Assembly (NCBI RefSeq): GCF_000317615.1
Contig: NC_019780.1
Coordinates: 2,935,840-2,999,839 of the forward strand
Direction of reading: 5' to 3'
Length of the DNA stretch: 64,000 nt
Source of the DNA: Dactylococcopsis salina PCC 8305
GTDB lineage: Bacteria; Cyanobacteriota; Cyanobacteriia; Cyanobacteriales; Rubidibacteraceae
Each line of letters opens with the position of its first letter. The stretch's first letter is position 1. The notes under the pieces are model-generated. The model was given only the letters and a program-made list of their open reading frames with translations, did no database searches and was not told the origin of the DNA. Position numbers and translations under genes: made by a program. Positions 36,814-46,308 of this stretch are shown here, piece after piece.

Positions 36814-37386
36814 TTAGTTTTCTGGATTTGAGCTTTTTAAGAATAGTGAGGCTTGTGCATTAGTTACTAAAACTCGATCGCAGTGCGCGATCGCATTATA
36901 CAAGTTTTTTGCAGTTGAGCCATATTGCCACCAATATTCTCTCCGCCTTTTTTGTGTTGAATTGTTTAATTTAAGTTTATCTCTCTCTGGCTTAACTTTC
37001 TCCTCAACAATCGCCATTAAATCAGGATATTCTCTCGCCTCCTCCTCACTCATCTCACCAAAATTAATCACATAGCGATGATAAGCATGAGTGGGACTAC
37101 TATTCACTTCCTGACCGCCAATATAAGGAAAAATGCACTCTTGATTCTTCGGATTTTCCTCAATTAAGCGGTGCATTTCTGCGATCGACGTTGCATCAGA
37201 ACTGGTATCATCAAAGGTAAACCCCATCCCTAAAACAATACCACCCTGAAAACTTTTTCCTTCATTGGCTAATAATTGATGGGGGTCATCATTTCCCCCT
37301 TTATCCACCAGAAATGCGGTAATTTGTTCAACGGGTTTTCCATCCAAGAGAATGGGAACATTGGGCGGTAATAATTCTTTGGTCAT
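36814..37386 (-). pseudogene. drmMI: drmMI fragment, C-terminal (DISARM methyltransferase)
   Basis: 190 codons from a chance ATG: LLPPNVPILLDGKPVEQITAFLVDKGG, ANEGKSFQGGIVLGMGFTFDDT, CIFPYIGGQEVNSSPTHAYHRYVINFGEMSEEEAREYPDLM and KRRREYWWQYGS. This is the target-recognition / C-terminal part of large Eco57I-type adenine methyltransferases such as DrmMI. The last segment (CDRVLVTN) breaks off at about 36840. It is separated from the N-terminal drmMI fragment by an inserted UPF0175/DUF3368 module. Confidence 0.72.
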
Positions 37387-37417
37387 AACTCACCTGCTTC
37401 TTTAAGAGCTAAATTAA

Positions 37418-37624
37418 TTACATTTTTTCTTTACTTAACCATTTTGCTTTCTGAAATTCAGATACTGCAAAATCTTGTTTTCCGCCCTTCAAAATTTCTT
37501 CACAAACCGCTAACGGGACAACCACTTTCTCGTAAAGAGAGTCTAAAATATCCAAACTTCCTAATGCTGCAATTAATGCAATCAAGGGTGAAGTATTGAT
37601 AACAATAACTGGAGAATTAGGCAT
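37418..37624 (-). pseudogene. DUF3368 (PIN-like) toxin, truncated
   Basis: 68 residues: VIVINTSPLIALIAALGSLDILDSLYEKVVVPLAVCEEIL is the N-terminus of DUF3368 proteins, PIN-like toxins normally about 150-160 residues. The frame ends soon after at KWLSKEKM. A few codons of the family's C-terminus may follow in another frame (NLALKEAGEL). It overlaps the UPF0175 gene by 8 bases, the usual antitoxin-toxin arrangement. Confidence 0.7.
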
Positions 37625-37880
37625 TTTCTATATCAGACATCAGTTCAGCATCAGGGAGATCAATCATGGGGACACCATAATCAGCTAACTTAAGAAGAAA
37701 AGTAACGCGATCAACTCCAACTAACATTGCAGCCATTCCTGATGATAACCGTTTGAGTTCAAAAAGTTTCACCGCCATCGCCCATTTTGCTTCTGTTTCA
37801 AAAACCGCAGCCATTCCTGGCCATTTATAGCGTCGTTTGGCGTTGTAAATTATTCCGCCATTATTACAATAAGCCAACAA
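37617..37880 (-). CDS. UPF0175-family antitoxin, N-terminus fused to a drmMI scrap
   Basis: 87 residues. The C-terminal 60 (WAMAVKLFELKRLSSGMAAMLVGVDRVTFLLKLADYGVPMIDLPDAEL) match UPF0175 antitoxins with their HTH-like helix. The N-terminal 25 (NNGGIIYNAKRRYKWPGMAAV) instead resemble the SRKWPGxAxLEVA segment of DISARM-type methyltransferases. The hybrid seems to result from insertion of the TA pair into drmMI. It may still be translated, from a start inside former drmMI sequence. Confidence 0.55.
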   Translation of the reverse strand: MLAYCNNGGIIYNAKRRYKWPGMAAVFETEAKWAMAVKLFELKRLSSGMAAMLVGVDRVTFLLKLADYGVPMIDLPDAELMSDIENA

Positions 37881-38618
37881 GGGAGTCTCCGCACTTTAAC
37901 GCATGGTCTAGGAAGGTAAAGGGGCGATCGCGCGATAAAGTAAACAGCCAGAGAGAGAGTTTCGCCAAGTTCACCGCAAAGCGAGTGCGTAATTCTGGGG
38001 TTTCCCCAGAATGTAAGACGCACTCAAGACAGGGATTTTTATCCACCCCATAAATACATGGTTGCGCTACCATGCGTCTAGCGATGACAACAGGTTCTTC
38101 CGTATCAGGGGAAATTGCGTCGTTTCGTTCCCATGCTTCTACAAGGCGATCGGCAATTTGACGACAAGCCTCAACTAAAAACGCCCCGCTTCCCATTGCT
38201 AAATCGCATACTTTTAAGTTTAATAGTTGTTCCGGTGTCGGTTGACTTCCCAACTGTTGGAAGATGGGTTGAAGCGTGGTATCAACGACAGGCGCAGTTA
38301 AACTGCGGGGGGTATAATGAGAACCCGATCTGCGCCGTTCTTCTGTCGGTTGGAAATACAGCGCTCCTGCTGGTAAAGTGTTGGGAGTACGCTTAGAAAT
38401 CTTTGTTCCTAAGGCTGCGATGATTTCTTCGAGGGTTCAAAATCAGCAGTTGGGAGGGATGAGAGGAGTTGTTGATATTCTATGGCGCGATCGCGATCGA
38501 GATAAACCCCCTGATTCACCAACGCGGGAGGAGATACTACCAACCCCACAGGTTGCAAAAATCCCAACCATTCCCGATGCTGATGAATATATTTCAAGGT
38601 TTCGTAGTCAAAGCCCAC
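37801..38618 (-). pseudogene. drmMI: drmMI fragment, N-terminal part with frameshifts
   Basis: Starts at GTG 38618 behind GGAGG: VGFDYETLKYIHQHREWLGFLQPVGLVVSPPALVNQG. Near 38418 a frameshift moves to IIAALGTKISKRTPNTLPAGALYFQPTEERRRSGSHYTPRSLTAPVV, then PTPEQLLNLKVCDLAMGSGAFLVEACRQIADRLVEAW (the AdoMet-binding D-x-AMGSGAFL motif) and YGVDKNPCLE. After LKCGDSLVGLL the frame stops at 37864 and jumps to GGIIYNAKRRYKWPG; the catalytic NPPF/Y region is deleted. The family is the Eco57I-type N6-adenine methyltransferase of class 1 DISARM. Confidence 0.78.
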
Positions 38619-38678
38619 CGTTCCACACCTCCAATTTATTCAGTTTAATATAATATTAAGTTGAGTTTTCTTGACTGG

Positions 38679-39686
38679 TCACTGTGTTAGAGACGGTAAT
38701 GGCAACTCAACTTGACTGGCAATTTTCTCGGCTAATTCTTTAAAGTCAAAATAGACATTTCTGACCGCCGATAAATGAGCGCCAATTGCCCCATCTGCTG
38801 GTTTTAAGTGAAAAATTGGTTTATGAGATTCTTGTGCCATTTGCCTTAAACTTTGATAATGTTTAATTAACGCTAAACGGTTGGGGTCACTGGCGACATC
38901 AAACACTTGAGTTTGTGGATTTTGTAAAACTTTATCTTGATAAATAATGGGGATTCGTTCTATCCATCTTTGAAAGGCTTTGACAGGTCGATCAAATCTT
39001 ACGCCATGTTGGAGAATAATATAACCAATGGCTTCCATTCTTCCTTGAGGTAACTCCAAATCATTCGCAGGATTTTTTTCGATTCTTGCTTCCCATTCTT
39101 TCCGCCAACGAGCAACAGTGGGACCGAGATTTTTCAAGCCTTGTAAGGAGAATAAATCAGGAGAAAGGGGAACAATAATATAGTCAGCAGCGATTAAAGC
39201 AGCCCGATTAATTGCACCTAAGTTCGGTCCTAAATCCACTAAAACAAGGTCAGCAGAAGACTGATTGGCAGCGCGATCGAGTAATCGCCAAAAAGCAGAA
39301 ATCACCCGAAATGCTCTTTCTTTCCCATCTAAACAATCGTGCCATTGAGAAGATAATTCATCTTCAAAACCCGAAAGTTGTAAATCGCCAATAAACAGAC
39401 TTAAACCGTCTTCAATTCTCTCTAACTCTGGCATTGCAATATCACCAATTCCTTTTAATAACGGCTGAACACAGCGAAAAATTGTGTTATAGCTATTGTT
39501 TCCTTCCCAGACTTCTTCTAAACGATCCTCATCAATAAAAGCTGCGGTTAAATTGGCTTGTGGGTCTAAATCAGCAGCGATTACATTTAATCCTAAATCA
39601 AAATACATCCAAGCAAGGTGATAAACTAAAGATGTTTTTCCGACTCCTCCTTTATTATTAAAAAAGGCAATGATTGGCGGTTTCAT
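38679..39686 (-). CDS. ParA-family ATPase (intact, within the DISARM island)
   Basis: 335 residues. Deviant Walker A FFNNKGGVGKTSLVYHLAW at residues 8-20, Walker A' VLVDLGPNLGAINRAAL and LIAADYIIVPLSPDLFSLQGLKNL. The C-terminal 130 residues (QHGVRFDRPVKAFQRWIERIPIIYQDKVL) are longer than in plain ParA/Soj. The start ATG overlaps the stop of the upstream AlbA_2 remnant (ATGA), so the two formed an operon. No parB or plasmid replication gene is near. It is the only full-length gene among the DISARM remnants; role unknown, possibly an accessory of the defence locus rather than a partition protein. Confidence 0.85.
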   Translation of the reverse strand: MKPPIIAFFNNKGGVGKTSLVYHLAWMYFDLGLNVIAADLDPQANLTAAFIDEDRLEEVWEGNNSYNTIFRCVQPLLKGIGDIAMPELERIEDGLSLFIGDLQLSGFEDELSSQWHDCLDGKERAFRVISAFWRLLDRAANQSSADLVLVDLGPNLGAINRAALIAADYIIVPLSPDLFSLQGLKNLGPTVARWRKEWEARIEKNPANDLELPQGRMEAIGYIILQHGVRFDRPVKAFQRWIERIPIIYQDKVLQNPQTQVFDVASDPNRLALIKHYQSLRQMAQESHKPIFHLKPADGAIGAHLSAVRNVYFDFKELAEKIASQVELPLPSLTQ

Positions 39687-40015
39687 TTGGTTCTCCTAAC
39701 GATCGCTAAAAAGTTCGCTTCTTCAATCTGAAATTCTGCTGCGGGATTACCGTTCTTTTCTAGTTGTTTTTGCGCCGTAGCAATTCCAATCCCAAACCGT
39801 TGAACATAGCCTAGGTTTTTCATTGCTTCTGCTAAATGCGGATTACGATAATCAGTGACTCCTTTGCCAAAATTTTCGCGGTTTCTGGGGTTGCGATCGC
39901 GCGTGTGGGTCCAACCCGAATGTACGTCCGTCCCTCAAACCGCACGGGAGGCGCGTAAGAGGGCTGTACAACCCTCTAAAACATATTTATCCACCTGTAG
40001 TTCTTGTTCATCCAT
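39683..40015 (-). pseudogene. AlbA_2 / HATPase_c_4 ATP-binding protein, internally deleted and frameshifted
   Basis: Starts MDEQELQVDKYVLEGCTALL, then shifts frame to PPVRFEGRTYIRVGPTRAIATPE, the C-terminal strand of the AlbA_2 (Schlafen-like) domain. A further shift leads to GVTDYRNPHLAEAMKNLGYVQRFGIGIATAQKQLEKNGNPAAEF, the signature end of the divergent HATPase_c_4 domain. Several hundred codons between these parts are missing. Family members are AlbA_2-plus-ATPase regulators often found in defence islands. Confidence 0.72.
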
Positions 40016-40044
40016 AATTTGGTTCTCTTCAAACTCTCTCTATG

Positions 40045-42076
40045 TTAGCTACTCATTGGCCAAAGATAGACTAACCCTACAGGTTCTAAACGACGGGCTT
40101 TTACTTCATAATTCTCCCGAATGCGCTGCGGTTCTGATTCTAATTCTTACAGGACGCACCTCTGTTTCTTTGCGCCATTCCCAAACTTTTTGTTTCCGTG
40201 GACGTGGCGGACGCAGGGTATCGAGAGTATTTCCCCAACTGGGGTCATTGGTGAGGGTTTCTAGGTTGGGGATTTCCCATATTCCTTCCTCATTTTTGGA
40301 TTGGAGAGGAGAAGCCCCCAACAATTCCAAACTCGCGGAAAGGGCTTCCCGAAAAGCGCGATCGTCTAATCTTAACCACTGCTGGGACTGACTTAACATC
40401 TGCTGTAAGGTTTCTTCTTGTTGTCGCAGTTGACGGATTTCAGGGCGGATTGTCTCCAATTCTTCCCGTATCGCCCCCTGTCGGTTGCTGGTGCTTTCAT
40501 CTGCTCGATCGGCGGTTTCAATTCCTGAAATGAGGATTTGTTCCGCTTCCGATTCAATCCCGTCGTCTATAGCGCTACAAAATCAGGTTAGGACATTCCA
40601 AAATGTTGAAACTCACCTATAACTTACTTTTGCCTTTTGCCTTTTGCCTTTTGCCTCTTGCAACCGCGCGTAGCGCTATAACAACGGGTTCCCGTTGCAG
40701 TTTGCGATCGATGCGTCCGTTCCGTTGTTCCATCCGACTGGGATGCCAAGGTATATCAAAATGGAATAAGTCAGCGCAGTAATTCTGTAAGTTTACCCCT
40801 TCTCTTGCTGCATCAGTAGCAATGAGAATCCTTAGAGGATGGTCTTTCGGGTTAGTATTAAAAGCCCGTTTAATGGCTTCTCGGCGTTCGTCTCCCATTC
40901 CTCCTGTAAAGCAGTCGATGCGTTCGTCTTCTTGTTCACTACCTGCGTTTGCGAAGCATGGACGGAGTCCAATCGCGTCTCGGAGTTGCTGTTGTAAGTA
41001 GCGTTTCGTATCTGTGTATTCAGTGAAAATTAGCACGCGACGATCGCGCCATTTTGCCCCTGGTTTCCCGAGATCGGGACAAAGGTTGTTCCGCAGCCAC
41101 TCTAATAAAGCCTTGACCTTAGAATCAGGTTCATAACGGAAATTTTGAGCAATTTCGCTCATGCGGTCTAATAATTCCCGTTCTTGGGGGCTAATTTCTC
41201 CTCTGCTGGCTGCGGTGGCTGCACTCATCTGGGTGTTTTCTTCGCTTTCGATTTCCGCTTCGGGAAGTTCAGCGCGATCGTCATCTGCACTGGGAGATTC
41301 GACCAGTAAGGCATAATTCTGGGAAGTTTGAGCGTTTTTCTCCTCTTGGCGGTTTAGGGCTTGTTTATGGACTTGTAGCGTTCTTGCAAAGGCTTCAATA
41401 GAAGACAGCAAGCGTTTCTGGAGAGAGGTCACCACTAGCATTCCCGCTTGGCGCTTGGATTTCGATTCCCCTTGCAACCGCGCTTGTCGGCAAAGACGAT
41501 ATTCTTGTAAGAGTCGAGAAAGTTCTAATTCGGGGGCATTTTCGGGCAGGTTTTTAATGGCGACGGGAATGACTTCACGCTTAGGAAAATCACTGTCACT
41601 GATTTCCCGAATGTCTTGCTTTAAGCGCCTTACCATCACCGAGTCGAGAAGCTGTCGGCTTTTGACAGGAACACCACGACAAAACTGTTAGGGGCAGCAT
41701 AGGCTTCTTCCCGAATCAAAGCATGAGAAATGATAAAGCGGGTGTGAGTTGTCCAAGGATTGATACTATAGCCTCGTTCCCGTCGTTTTTGGATAATGAA
41801 AGCGCGATCGAAAATGGTAAAGGTTAGCCCAAAACGATTTTCCATCTCCTCTTGCCACTGTCGCACCATCGAAGGGGGACAGGCAATGACAACCCGTTGC
41901 AGTCTTTGCCGTAACAGCATTTCTCGCAGAATTAAGCCTGCTTCAATGGTTTTCCCTAATCCCACATCGTCCGCGATAAAGATTCCCACACGGGGCATTT
42001 GCAGGGCTTTTCGTAAGGGTTCTAACTGGTAGGCTTTAATTTGAATCCCAGCGCGATCGGGGGCTTGGTTCAACAT
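40045..42076 (-). pseudogene. drmD: drmD remnant (DISARM SNF2-like helicase)
   Basis: Read 42076 downwards: AGIQIKAYQLEPLRKALQMPRVGIFIADDVGLGKTIEAGLILREML (Walker A) and RVVIACPPSMVRQWQEEM. At about 41680 a deletion removes the DEAH-containing middle and shifts frame to FCRGVPVKSRQLLDSVMVRRLKQDIRE. The C-terminal helicase lobe is good (VLIFTEYTDTKRYLQQQL, ATDAAREGVNLQNYCADLFHFDIPWHPSRMEQRNGRIDR). At 40680 the frame enters a 113-bp element. Beyond it the DrmD tail continues (FREALSASLELLGASPL, PSWGNTLDTLRPPRPRKQKVWEWRKE) and, after another frameshift, RIRENYEVKARRLEPVGLVYLWPMSS with stop at 40045. Confidence 0.8.
40568..40680. mobile_element. Non-autonomous element, TATAGCGCTA family, copy 2
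   Basis: 113 bp, ends TATAGCGCTA / TAGCGCTATA, opposite orientation to 35738-35842. CAAAATCAGGTTAGGACATTC and AACTCACCTATA correspond to the other copy; the heptamer stretch (TTTTGCC units) differs in number. Inserted in drmD. Confidence 0.82.
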
Positions 42077-42285
42077 TTTCGATCAGGTATTGTCGCGACC
42101 TGACTTACGCGATGTTTCCTACGGAAACCTGAGAAGCGATCGCGCCTGTTGGGAGAGATTTCGCTGTCATTTTCTGATCACTATTGGTTTAAGGAGGCAA
42201 ATGGAATTACAGGTGCAGATCATTGATCGGGTTAGTTATGAAATTAATCCGATTTTTTTATTGAATGCGGTGAGTTAAGGAATAA
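42077..42285 (+). other. Island edge; 25-codon ORF with strong SD (42201-42278)
   Basis: AAGGAGG at 42190-42196 precedes ATG 42201: MELQVQIIDRVSYEINPIFL and a stop after 25 codons. A good ribosome site on so short a frame suggests the start of a truncated gene at the right edge of the eroded island. Not recognised. The rest (42077-42200) shows only HIP1 motifs. Confidence 0.35.
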
Positions 42286-42831
42286 CTAATAATTAATTAT
42301 TCGTTTTTTCATTGCTTGTGCGGGATTTCCCCCATAAATGGTCATTGCGTCTAAAGATTTTCCTGTTACTGATCCTAATCCTAAAACTGCTCCTTTTTTA
42401 ACGGTAACGCCAGGTCCGATCACCGATCGAGCGGCGATCCAACTTCCTTCTTCGATCGTAATCGGTTCAGTAATTAATTTAAAATTCGGATCAGTCCAAC
42501 TATGATTTCCCGTACATAAATACACCCCTTGTGATAAACAAACATGGCTTTCGATCGTCACTTGTGCTAAATTATCAATCCCAAGATTTTCCCCTAACCA
42601 AACATAATCTCCCACCGATAATCGCCAGGGAAACTTAATCAAAACTCCAGGTTTAATCCGTACTCCCTCGCCAATTTTTGCCCCAAATAAGCGCAATAAA
42701 AAGACTTTGAAACTAGAAACAGGAAGCCAATAACTTCGCACGAATGGACATCCGATAAAATACCAAAACAGTTGTTTAATAAAGGAAGCACCTGGACTGT
42801 AATCGCCGATCGTGTAATGATTTAGATACAT
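42286..42831 (-). CDS. WcaF-like LbH acetyltransferase
   Basis: 181 residues of the colanic-acid-type WcaF acyltransferase family. SFIKQLFWYFIGCPFVRSYWLPVSSFKVFLLRLFGAKIGEGVRIKPG is the family's N-terminus, followed by left-handed beta-helix hexapeptides (VGDYVWLGENLGIDNLAQVTIES) and the catalytic His region YLCTGNHSWTDPNFKLIT; then GSWIAARSVIGPGVTVKKGAVLGLGSV. It O-acetylates a sugar in exopolysaccharide or a glycolipid. Length is normal. It begins right beside the 48-bp repeat array. Confidence 0.85.
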   Translation of the reverse strand: MYLNHYTIGDYSPGASFIKQLFWYFIGCPFVRSYWLPVSSFKVFLLRLFGAKIGEGVRIKPGVLIKFPWRLSVGDYVWLGENLGIDNLAQVTIESHVCLSQGVYLCTGNHSWTDPNFKLITEPITIEEGSWIAARSVIGPGVTVKKGAVLGLGSVTGKSLDAMTIYGGNPAQAMKKRIINY

Positions 42832-42837
42832 TATTGG

Positions 42838-43327
42838 TTATTGGTTATTGGTGATAACTCCCCCAAAATTGGGGGTGGGGGGCTGACGATCTCTATTGGT
42901 GATAACTCCCCCAAGATTGGGGGTGGGGGGCTGACGATCTCTATTGATGATAACTCCCCCAAGATTGGGGGTGGGGGGCTGACGATCTCTATTGGTGATA
43001 ACTCCCCCAAGATTGGGGGTGGGGGGCTGACGATCTCTATTGGTGATAACTCCCCCAAGATTGGGGGTGGGGGGCTGACGATCTCTATTGGTGATAACTC
43101 CCCCAAGATTGGGGGTGGGGGGCTGACGATCTCTATTGATGATAACTCCCCCAAGATTGGGGGTGGGGGGCTGACGATCTCTATTGATGATAACTCCCCC
43201 AAAATTGGGGGTGGGGGGCTGACGATCTCTATTGATGATAACTCCCCCAAGATTGGGGGTGGGGGGCTGACGATCTCTATTGGTGATAACTCCCCCCAAG
43301 ATTGGGGGTGGGGGGCTGACGATCTCT
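42838..43327. repeat. 48-bp tandem repeat array (about 10 copies)
   Basis: Period 48 from about 42848 to 43325. Each unit has GATAACTCCCCCAAGATTGG, a CCCCC/GGGGG hairpin, GGGGGCTGACGATCT and CTATTGGTGAT or CTATTGATGAT. Because 48 is divisible by 3 there are long open frames on both strands, which I treat as artefacts. The array separates two genes transcribed in the same direction. Confidence 0.95.
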
Positions 43328-45406
43328 TTACTTCAGATCAGAAATTGCCTGTTTTGCCATCCCTGCGATCGCCTGATCGGTGGCTTTTGGCAGATGATAA
43401 TAATTGCCTCCTGCGGTTTTTGCTAACTCTTTCGCAAAGCCTGTGGAAACAAACTTATTCTCCGTATCAATCACTAACAATTTCACACCCAAAGCGCGAA
43501 TTTTGCCAGCAATTTCTAACAATTCCTCCTTAATATTCGGTTTTTCTTCTGGTAACGGTTCACCGAGCGATCGCGCTAAGGGAATGTTCCCCCGTCCATC
43601 GGTAATGGCGACTAAAATCACTTGACCGACATCACCTGACATTTGAGCATTCATCCCGACATGAACCGCTTGCGTTAAACCGTGCGCCAAAGGAGAACCA
43701 CCGCCACAAGGCAGCTTTTCGAGGCGATTTCGCGCCATTGAAATCGATCGAGTCGGGGGTAATAACACCTCTGCTTGTTCCCCTCGGAAAGGAATTAACG
43801 CCACCTGGTCGCGATTTTCGTAGGCTTCTGTAAGCAACTGTAAAACCGCCCCTTTTGCGGACTGCATTCGATTTAAAGCCATTGATCCCGACGCATCCAC
43901 CAGAAACACCACCAACGCACCAGCTTTCCGCGCCAGCCGTTTGGAACGCATATCCGACTGTTCCACAATCACCCGTCTGCCTGGATTACGCAAACGACGT
44001 GATTTCTGATAGGGAGCAGCCGCCCTTAAAGTGGCATCTACGGCGATGCGTTTCACCTTTCCTTTAGGAAGCATCGGCTTCACATAGCGTCCCCGTTCAT
44101 CAGAGAAAATTAAGCCACGACTTCCAGAGGTTCCCTGTTGTTTCGCCATCTGGGAAAAATAGAGAACCGTCGGGTCCATAATCACCCCTTCCGCATCAAA
44201 AACAAACTCCTCTGGAATTTGTGGCGCTTCCTGTTCCTCATCCTCTTCTCCCTCATCATCTTGGGGAGACTCCTCTTGTTGATCTTCGGGGGGTTGTTCG
44301 GGTTCGGGTTGATCCTCTGGGGAATTGTCTCCCTGCGGTTGTTCTTGATCTTCGGGTTGATCTTCCTCTTGGTTTTCTGGAGGCGGGGGTGGCGGTTGTT
44401 GTTCTTCTGGGGGGCTTTGAGCAACGGTCGATCGAGGAACAATCACCAATTCTACGGCTCGACGTAAATCATCTCCTGTGACTTGATTCCGTCCATCAAG
44501 GGCGGCGGCGGCTTTAGCGACTCTCACCGCAAACAATTCCGCGCGATGTCCTTGTACCACACCACGCACGGCTTCCTCAACTAAATAATTAATTTGTTCT
44601 GGGGCAATGGTCACTTCTTTTAACCATTCCCGTGCGAGAATAATATCGGTGCGGAGTCCTTCTAAATCCTCCTCATACTGACCAAGAAAATCCTTTTGGG
44701 AATTAGCGAAATTAGTGGCTTGTTCTACCGCTTGGACTCGTTGGTCTAACGCTAACACCCCATCCGCAGACAGGGTAATTGCAATCCGATCTAATAAATG
44801 TTCTCGTAGCGGTTTTTCTTCGGGATTATAAGTGGTAATGAGAAGCGGTTGACAGGGATGTTGAAAACTAATTCCTTCCCTCTCGATGATGTTACGCCCT
44901 TCTGTTAATACTGATAACAATTGGTTCGCGATCTGATCATCAAGCAGATTAACTTCATCAATATAAAGAACACCGCGATGCGCTTTCGCAAGGAGTCCAG
45001 GTTGGAACACGGTTTTTCCTTCCTTAACGGACTTTTCTACATCCACCGAACCCAGTAAACGGTCTTCTGTCACTCCCAGAGGAATTTGCACAAAGGGAGC
45101 GCGAATCACTTGTGTTGGGATGTCTGTGGTGTCGCCATATTCCGTGAAAGTTTCATCGTCCCATTCTTCAGGATTTTTCGGATCACAGTTGGCGATCGAA
45201 TCTTGTACAATCTCGATCGGGGGTAACAAAGAATGAATCGCCCGCGCCATCACCGATTTAGCTGTGCCGCGTTTGCCAGAGATCGCAATCCCACCGAGTT
45301 TGGGATCAACAGCACCGAGAAGCAGCGCCAGTTTAATTGCTTCTTGTCCGACAACGGCGGTGAGGGGAAAATTAAGGTTGGTTGGAGAAGTTGTTAGTGT
45401 AGTCAT
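43328..45406 (-). CDS. chlD: Magnesium chelatase ATPase subunit D
   Basis: 692 residues. With ChlI and ChlH it inserts Mg2+ into protoporphyrin IX, the first committed step to chlorophyll. Residues about 1-330: AAA+ domain ([49 protein letters not shown]). Residues about 335-390: Pro/Glu/Gln-rich acidic linker typical of ChlD. Residues about 480-692: von Willebrand A domain with [20 protein letters not shown] and [10 protein letters not shown]. The Walker A-like loop reads GKRGTAKS. The last codons abut the 48-bp array. Length is normal. Confidence 0.94.
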   Translation of the reverse strand: MTTLTTSPTNLNFPLTAVVGQEAIKLALLLGAVDPKLGGIAISGKRGTAKSVMARAIHSLLPPIEIVQDSIANCDPKNPEEWDDETFTEYGDTTDIPTQVIRAPFVQIPLGVTEDRLLGSVDVEKSVKEGKTVFQPGLLAKAHRGVLYIDEVNLLDDQIANQLLSVLTEGRNIIEREGISFQHPCQPLLITTYNPEEKPLREHLLDRIAITLSADGVLALDQRVQAVEQATNFANSQKDFLGQYEEDLEGLRTDIILAREWLKEVTIAPEQINYLVEEAVRGVVQGHRAELFAVRVAKAAAALDGRNQVTGDDLRRAVELVIVPRSTVAQSPPEEQQPPPPPPENQEEDQPEDQEQPQGDNSPEDQPEPEQPPEDQQEESPQDDEGEEDEEQEAPQIPEEFVFDAEGVIMDPTVLYFSQMAKQQGTSGSRGLIFSDERGRYVKPMLPKGKVKRIAVDATLRAAAPYQKSRRLRNPGRRVIVEQSDMRSKRLARKAGALVVFLVDASGSMALNRMQSAKGAVLQLLTEAYENRDQVALIPFRGEQAEVLLPPTRSISMARNRLEKLPCGGGSPLAHGLTQAVHVGMNAQMSGDVGQVILVAITDGRGNIPLARSLGEPLPEEKPNIKEELLEIAGKIRALGVKLLVIDTENKFVSTGFAKELAKTAGGNYYHLPKATDQAIAGMAKQAISDLK

Positions 45407-45675
45407 ACTCCCTATTCTGGCAAATTTTACCTAGTTTGTTAAGTGCAGATGACTGGACAACTTTAGAAGTCTTCCCGTGATTGTTTGTCAGGTATCAACT
45501 CATGATCTACTGTTTCATTATGAATGAAATCAAGGGATGTAGGGAGATGGGGGAGACAAGGGAGACAAGGGAGACAAGGGAGATGGGGGAGACAAGGGAG
45601 ATGGGGGAGATTAAAAAGTCCCCCAGAATTGGGGGATTTAGGGGGCAAGTTTGGGGGAATTAAGTCGGCTGCTGA
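45407..45675. repeat. Nonamer GGAGACAAG / GGAGATGGG tandem repeats
   Basis: No gene. 45540-45612 holds about eight 9-mers of GGAGACAAG with GGAGATGGG variants, followed by a CCCCCAGAATTGGGGG hairpin (45622-45637). The same nonamer lies inside the element at 32971-33228, but the conserved element ends are not seen here. Confidence 0.8.
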
Positions 45676-46173
45676 TTATTGGATCATGCTGCGTAACATC
45701 CAAGCGGTTTTTTCGTGAGTCCGCATCCGTTCGGTGATGAGATCGGCTGTGGCTTCGTCGTTAGCACGTTCTGCCGCTGGAAACGCTGCACGAGCAGTTC
45801 TGACAACGGCTTCGTTAGCTTCCACCAGTAATCTTACCATCTCACTGGCTTCGGGAACGTCACGGGTTTCTGGAACAGTGGAGAGTTCTGCAAATTGGCT
45901 ATAGCTACCAGGAGCAACGGCGCCGAGGGTACGGATACGCTCTGCTACGTCATCCACTGCGGTTGCTAATTCGACATATTGTTCCTCAAACATTTGGTGT
46001 AAGGAATGGAACATGGGACCGGTAACGTTCCAGTGGAAGTAGTGAGTTTTGAGATAAAGGCTATAAGTGTCGGCTAAGAGGCGAGAAAGTCCTTCTGCAA
46101 TCGCTTGCCGATCGCTTTCTTCAATACCAATATTAACGGGTGCTGAGGTGTTTTTGGGTTCTGCGGTTTGCAT
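45676..46173 (-). CDS. dps: Dps-family ferritin-like protein
   Basis: 165 residues. Stores iron and protects DNA from oxidative damage. The intersubunit ferroxidase site is in LKTHYFHWNVTGPMFHSLHQMFEEQYVELATAVDDVAERIRTLG (His, Asp/Glu ligands). GIEESDRQAIAEGLSRLLADTYSLYL at the N-terminus and ANDEATADLITERMRTHEKTAWMLRSMI at the C-terminus are typical. An AGGAG sits just before the ATG. It is adjacent to sulfiredoxin on the same strand, which suggests shared peroxide response. Confidence 0.92.
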   Translation of the reverse strand: MQTAEPKNTSAPVNIGIEESDRQAIAEGLSRLLADTYSLYLKTHYFHWNVTGPMFHSLHQMFEEQYVELATAVDDVAERIRTLGAVAPGSYSQFAELSTVPETRDVPEASEMVRLLVEANEAVVRTARAAFPAAERANDEATADLITERMRTHEKTAWMLRSMIQ

Positions 46174-46308
46174 TCTTATGATCTCCTAATCGTTAATGGG
46201 TTTCGTTTTGTTTCTGACTGATCTACTTTAATTCAATCCTATGATCACTTATTAATCATTGAATCGTCCGTCGGGTTGAAGTCTTGCTCTTTCTTCAGAA
46301 TCAGGACT

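Noticed and set aside
38679-39686. Plasmid partition locus
   Set aside because: ParA stands alone: no ParB, centromere-like iterons or replication gene, and it is coupled to an AlbA_2 remnant inside DISARM genes.
39855-40391. 178-residue plus-strand ORF
   Set aside because: Antisense to the AlbA_2 and drmD remnants, whose domain motifs are recognisable on the minus strand.
36115-42076. Functional DISARM or restriction-modification system
   Set aside because: Every core gene is truncated, frameshifted or missing its catalytic middle; drmB and drmC are absent.
42838-43533. Repetitive proteins of 139-230 residues (GDNSPKIGGGG-type) on both strands
   Set aside because: They are readings of the 48-bp intergenic array and carry no independent start or composition signal; the plus-strand one runs antisense into chlD.
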